Of a DNA stretch of 64,000 nt, positions 61,955 to 64,000 are shown in pieces (the first letter of the stretch is position 1; every line of letters starts with the position of its first letter). The stretch is from Cellulomonas sp. Its GTDB lineage: Bacteria; Actinomycetota; Actinomycetes; Actinomycetales; Cellulomonadaceae. Where the stretch lies: NCBI RefSeq assembly GCF_017744555.1, contig NZ_JAGIBD010000002.1, forward strand, positions 211,104 through 275,103, given 5' to 3'. A program made the position numbers and the translations under genes. The notes beneath the pieces were generated by a model. The model was not told the DNA's origin and made no database searches. It was given only the letters and a program-made list of their open reading frames with translations.

Positions 61955-64000
61955 TCAGCCGGCACGGACGACGAGTGTGCTGGGTCCCTGCGGGGTGGGT
62001 CGCACCTCCACGCGGTCCGCGATCGACTGCTTGAGGGCCTCGACGTGGCTCACGACGCCGACGGTCCGCCCACCCGCACGCAGCCGCCCGAGCTCGGCGA
62101 GCACCTGGTCGAGGGTGTGCGGGTCGAGGGACCCGAACCCCTCGTCGACGAACAGCGTGCCGAGGTCCACGCCCCCGGCCTCGGCGGTGACGACGTCGGC
62201 CATGCCGAGCGCGAGGCACAGCGACACGTAGAACGTCTCCCCGCCGGACAGCGATCGCGGGTCGCGCGCCTGCTCGGTGTGGTGGTCGAGCACCCGCATC
62301 GCGAGCCCCGTGTTGCGGGAGCGGACGTCCTCCTTCTCGTCGGACCGCTCGAGCTCGTACCGCCCGTCGGACATGACGAGCAGCCGCTCGTTCGCCGCGG
62401 CGACCACGTCCTCGAACCGCCGCATCAGCACGAACGTCGCGAGCGACAGGCCCTTGCCGTTGTCCCCGCCGTTGCCCGCCGCGAGCCCGGCCATCCTGAT
62501 CACAGGAGCGGCGTCGCGCAGGCGTCGCACCAGGACACCCGCGGCGGTGCGCACGGCGTCACCGGCACTCGCGGCGGCCTCGGCGCGGTCGGCCGCGAGC
62601 GACGCGACGGCGGCGGCCGCGTCGGCGGCGGCACGTGCTTCCCGCTCGGCGTCTTGCGCAGCCGCGAGATCCACCGAGGCATCGTCCGCGAGGGCCGCGA
62701 GCGCGGGCTCGGCGAGACCCGCGGCGACCCGGTCGACCGCCGACCCGTACGCGGCGACGAGCGACGCGAGCTCGGCCAGCACGTCGGAGGGCACGAGGGC
62801 GTCCCGGGCGGCCGTGGCCGACTCGAACCCGGCCTCGGCGAGCCCGGCGGCGAGCTCCGCGTCGCGAAGCGCGGCGTGCTCGGCGGCGGCGTCCCGTTCG
62901 GCGAGGGCCGCGAGCAGGTCGGCCGTCACCTCGACACGCTCCTCGAGCGCGGCGTGCCGGGCAGCGACGGTCGGGTGGTCGGCCCGGGCGGTGATGACCT
63001 CGGTCTCCGCGGTGCTCAGCAGCGCCCGCTCGGCGTCGAGCGTGGCAGCGCGTGCGGTGCGCTCCTGGTCCCGGGCGGTGCGGGCCTCCTGCCGGGCACG
63101 CGTGACCTCGTCGAAGCCGTCGACCTCAGGGGCGAGCCGGGCGGCGTCGGCGACGTGCGTCCGGCACTCGTCGAGCCGCGCCGTGGCCGCCGCGACGGCC
63201 TCCACGGCCGACGCCTCGGTCGCGTCACCGACACGGGCGACCAGGCCGGTCACCCGCTCCCGGAGCACGTCCACGTGCGAGCGCGCCTCGGTCAGCACAG
63301 CCTCGGCCGCGGACCGGGCGCGCTCGGCGAGCTCGACCTGGGCGGCCGACACGTGGTCCGCACCGAGCACGGCCTTGTCGGGGTGGTCGACGCCGCCGCA
63401 CACCGGGCACGGTTCACCGTCGGTCAGCGACGCCGCGATCTCCCCGGCGAGGCCGGCGATGCGGGCCTGCCGCAGGTCCCGCTCGCGCTCGACCGCCGCC
63501 ACGGCGTCCCGTGCCGCCGCCGCGCAGGCGTCCTCGGCGCCGGCCAGCGAGGTGCGGGCCAGCCCGAGCGCCTGGACGGCGTCCCGCAGCTCGACGGCCG
63601 ACCGCAGCGCGGCCTCGTGCTCGCCCAGCCGCGCCGCCGCGGTCCGCGCCGCGTCGAGCCGAGCTGCCAGCGCCTCCCGCTCGGCGGGCCGACCCGCGAG
63701 CCACTCGTCGTGCGCGGCGACCTCCGCGGCCAGGTCGTCGAGCTCGTCGAGCCCGGCGCGCAAGGCCCTGCGCCGCTCCTCGAGCCCGGCCTCGACGGCG
63801 ACGACCCGCACGAGCACGGCCGCGTCGGCGACCGCCTGCCGGTGCGCGTCGGCGAGCCGCAGCCGCAGCCCCTCGGCGTCAGACCCGTGCCCTGCCATGC
63901 GGTCGGCGTCCGGCGCGGGCCCGCTCGGACCATCGGGGCGCGACGTCGCACGGCCGGATCCACCCGTGCCCGTCGCGGTCCCTCCAGCGGGACCCACGAG
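61955..64000 (-). CDS. sbcC: SbcC-type nuclease ATPase, C-terminal part (5' end beyond the window)
   Basis: The frame is open from base 64000 to the stop at 61955, 681 residues. It starts in a long Ala/Glu/Arg coiled coil. The zinc hook CPVCGGVDHP lies near residue 200, and a return coil runs to about 500. The ABC ATPase C-lobe follows: NGKGLSLATFVLMRRF, signature LSGGETFYVSLCLALG, Walker B TLFVDEGFGSLD and D-loop, then VVSHVEALKQ. It joins SbcD to cut hairpins and protein-blocked DNA ends. The N-terminal ATPase lobe and sbcD must lie beyond 64000 on the minus strand side. Confidence 0.93.
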   Translation of the reverse strand, partial: LVGPAGGTATGTGGSGRATSRPDGPSGPAPDADRMAGHGSDAEGLRLRLADAHRQAVADAAVLVRVVAVEAGLEERRRALRAGLDELDDLAAEVAAHDEWLAGRPAEREALAARLDAARTAAARLGEHEAALRSAVELRDAVQALGLARTSLAGAEDACAAAARDAVAAVERERDLRQARIAGLAGEIAASLTDGEPCPVCGGVDHPDKAVLGADHVSAAQVELAERARSAAEAVLTEARSHVDVLRERVTGLVARVGDATEASAVEAVAAATARLDECRTHVADAARLAPEVDGFDEVTRARQEARTARDQERTARAATLDAERALLSTAETEVITARADHPTVAARHAALEERVEVTADLLAALAERDAAAEHAALRDAELAAGLAEAGFESATAARDALVPSDVLAELASLVAAYGSAVDRVAAGLAEPALAALADDASVDLAAAQDAEREARAAADAAAAVASLAADRAEAAASAGDAVRTAAGVLVRRLRDAAPVIRMAGLAAGNGGDNGKGLSLATFVLMRRFEDVVAAANERLLVMSDGRYELERSDEKEDVRSRNTGLAMRVLDHHTEQARDPRSLSGGETFYVSLCLALGMADVVTAEAGGVDLGTLFVDEGFGSLDPHTLDQVLAELGRLRAGGRTVGVVSHVEALKQSIADRVEVRPTPQGPSTLVVRAG

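Overview
This is about 64 kb of very GC-rich, gene-dense chromosome from an actinobacterium. No gap between genes exceeds 300 bases. The IdeR/DtxR-type iron boxes, coenzyme F420-linked enzymes, WXG100/EspC-type secretion substrates, LytR-CpsA-Psr protein, LppU-like protein and frequent apparently leaderless promoters (TANNNT followed 6-7 bases later by ATG/GTG) all fit Actinomycetota. The overall gene set suggests Cellulomonas or a close relative in the Micrococcales; that placement is inference. I saw no rRNA, tRNA, CRISPR array, insertion sequence or intact prophage. Both ends cut genes: a membrane protein at base 1 and an SbcC-type ATPase at base 64000.

Layout. 1-9.1 kb: partial membrane protein, a GMC-type flavin oxidoreductase, a NarL-type two-component pair (minus), a MarR-controlled divergent locus with three matching 17-bp operators, a Gly/Asp/Ser-rich secreted protein, and a second NarL-type pair (plus). 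9.1-17.6 kb: LysE exporter, TetR regulator with a divergent membrane protein and F420-type nitroreductase, a VanZ-like protein, a PadR/permease-prefix pair, and an unusual two-gene polyphosphate/triphosphate module (a CYTH-like domain fused to a Ppx/GppA phosphatase, then a separate CYTH protein). 16.2-23.8 kb: iron region with a siderophore-interacting protein, a PH-domain protein, a ferric-siderophore ABC operon (ATPase, binding lipoprotein, fused double permease) with two palindromic iron boxes, and an erythrin-VIT1 iron transporter. 23.9-29.4 kb: anti-sigma-type ATPase, a repeat-rich gap, a small phage-capsid-protease-like protein, an F420-dependent LLM oxidoreductase, a flavin monooxygenase, a Gfo/Idh/MocA oxidoreductase and a lipoprotein. 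29.5-33.0 kb: a GH92 glycosidase lacking a signal peptide, translationally coupled to a GT4 glycosyltransferase.

33.2-37.5 kb is the most system-like part. A type VII secretion substrate cassette runs WXG100, EspC-like protein, a 467-residue protein with a secretion-signal-like N-terminus and hydrophobic middle, two proteins that may be related to each other, and two membrane proteins. From the third gene on they are joined by 4-base stop/start overlaps or direct abutment. No ESX membrane or ATPase component lies in the window.

37.6-64 kb: a 1176-residue RecB-like nuclease/RNase-H-like/superfamily-1 helicase, a GH13 enzyme, an FKBP lipoprotein, an EF-G-like GTPase, a YciO/SLOG/uracil-DNA-glycosylase operon, an LCP cell-wall ligase, VOC proteins, an alpha/beta hydrolase divergent from an MFS exporter, small cell-envelope genes, an aquaglyceroporin, a MerR regulator and aldo/keto reductase sharing one palindromic 19-bp-spaced promoter design, a secreted HNH-nuclease pair around an M50-type peptidase and a DUF2993 protein, and finally SbcC.
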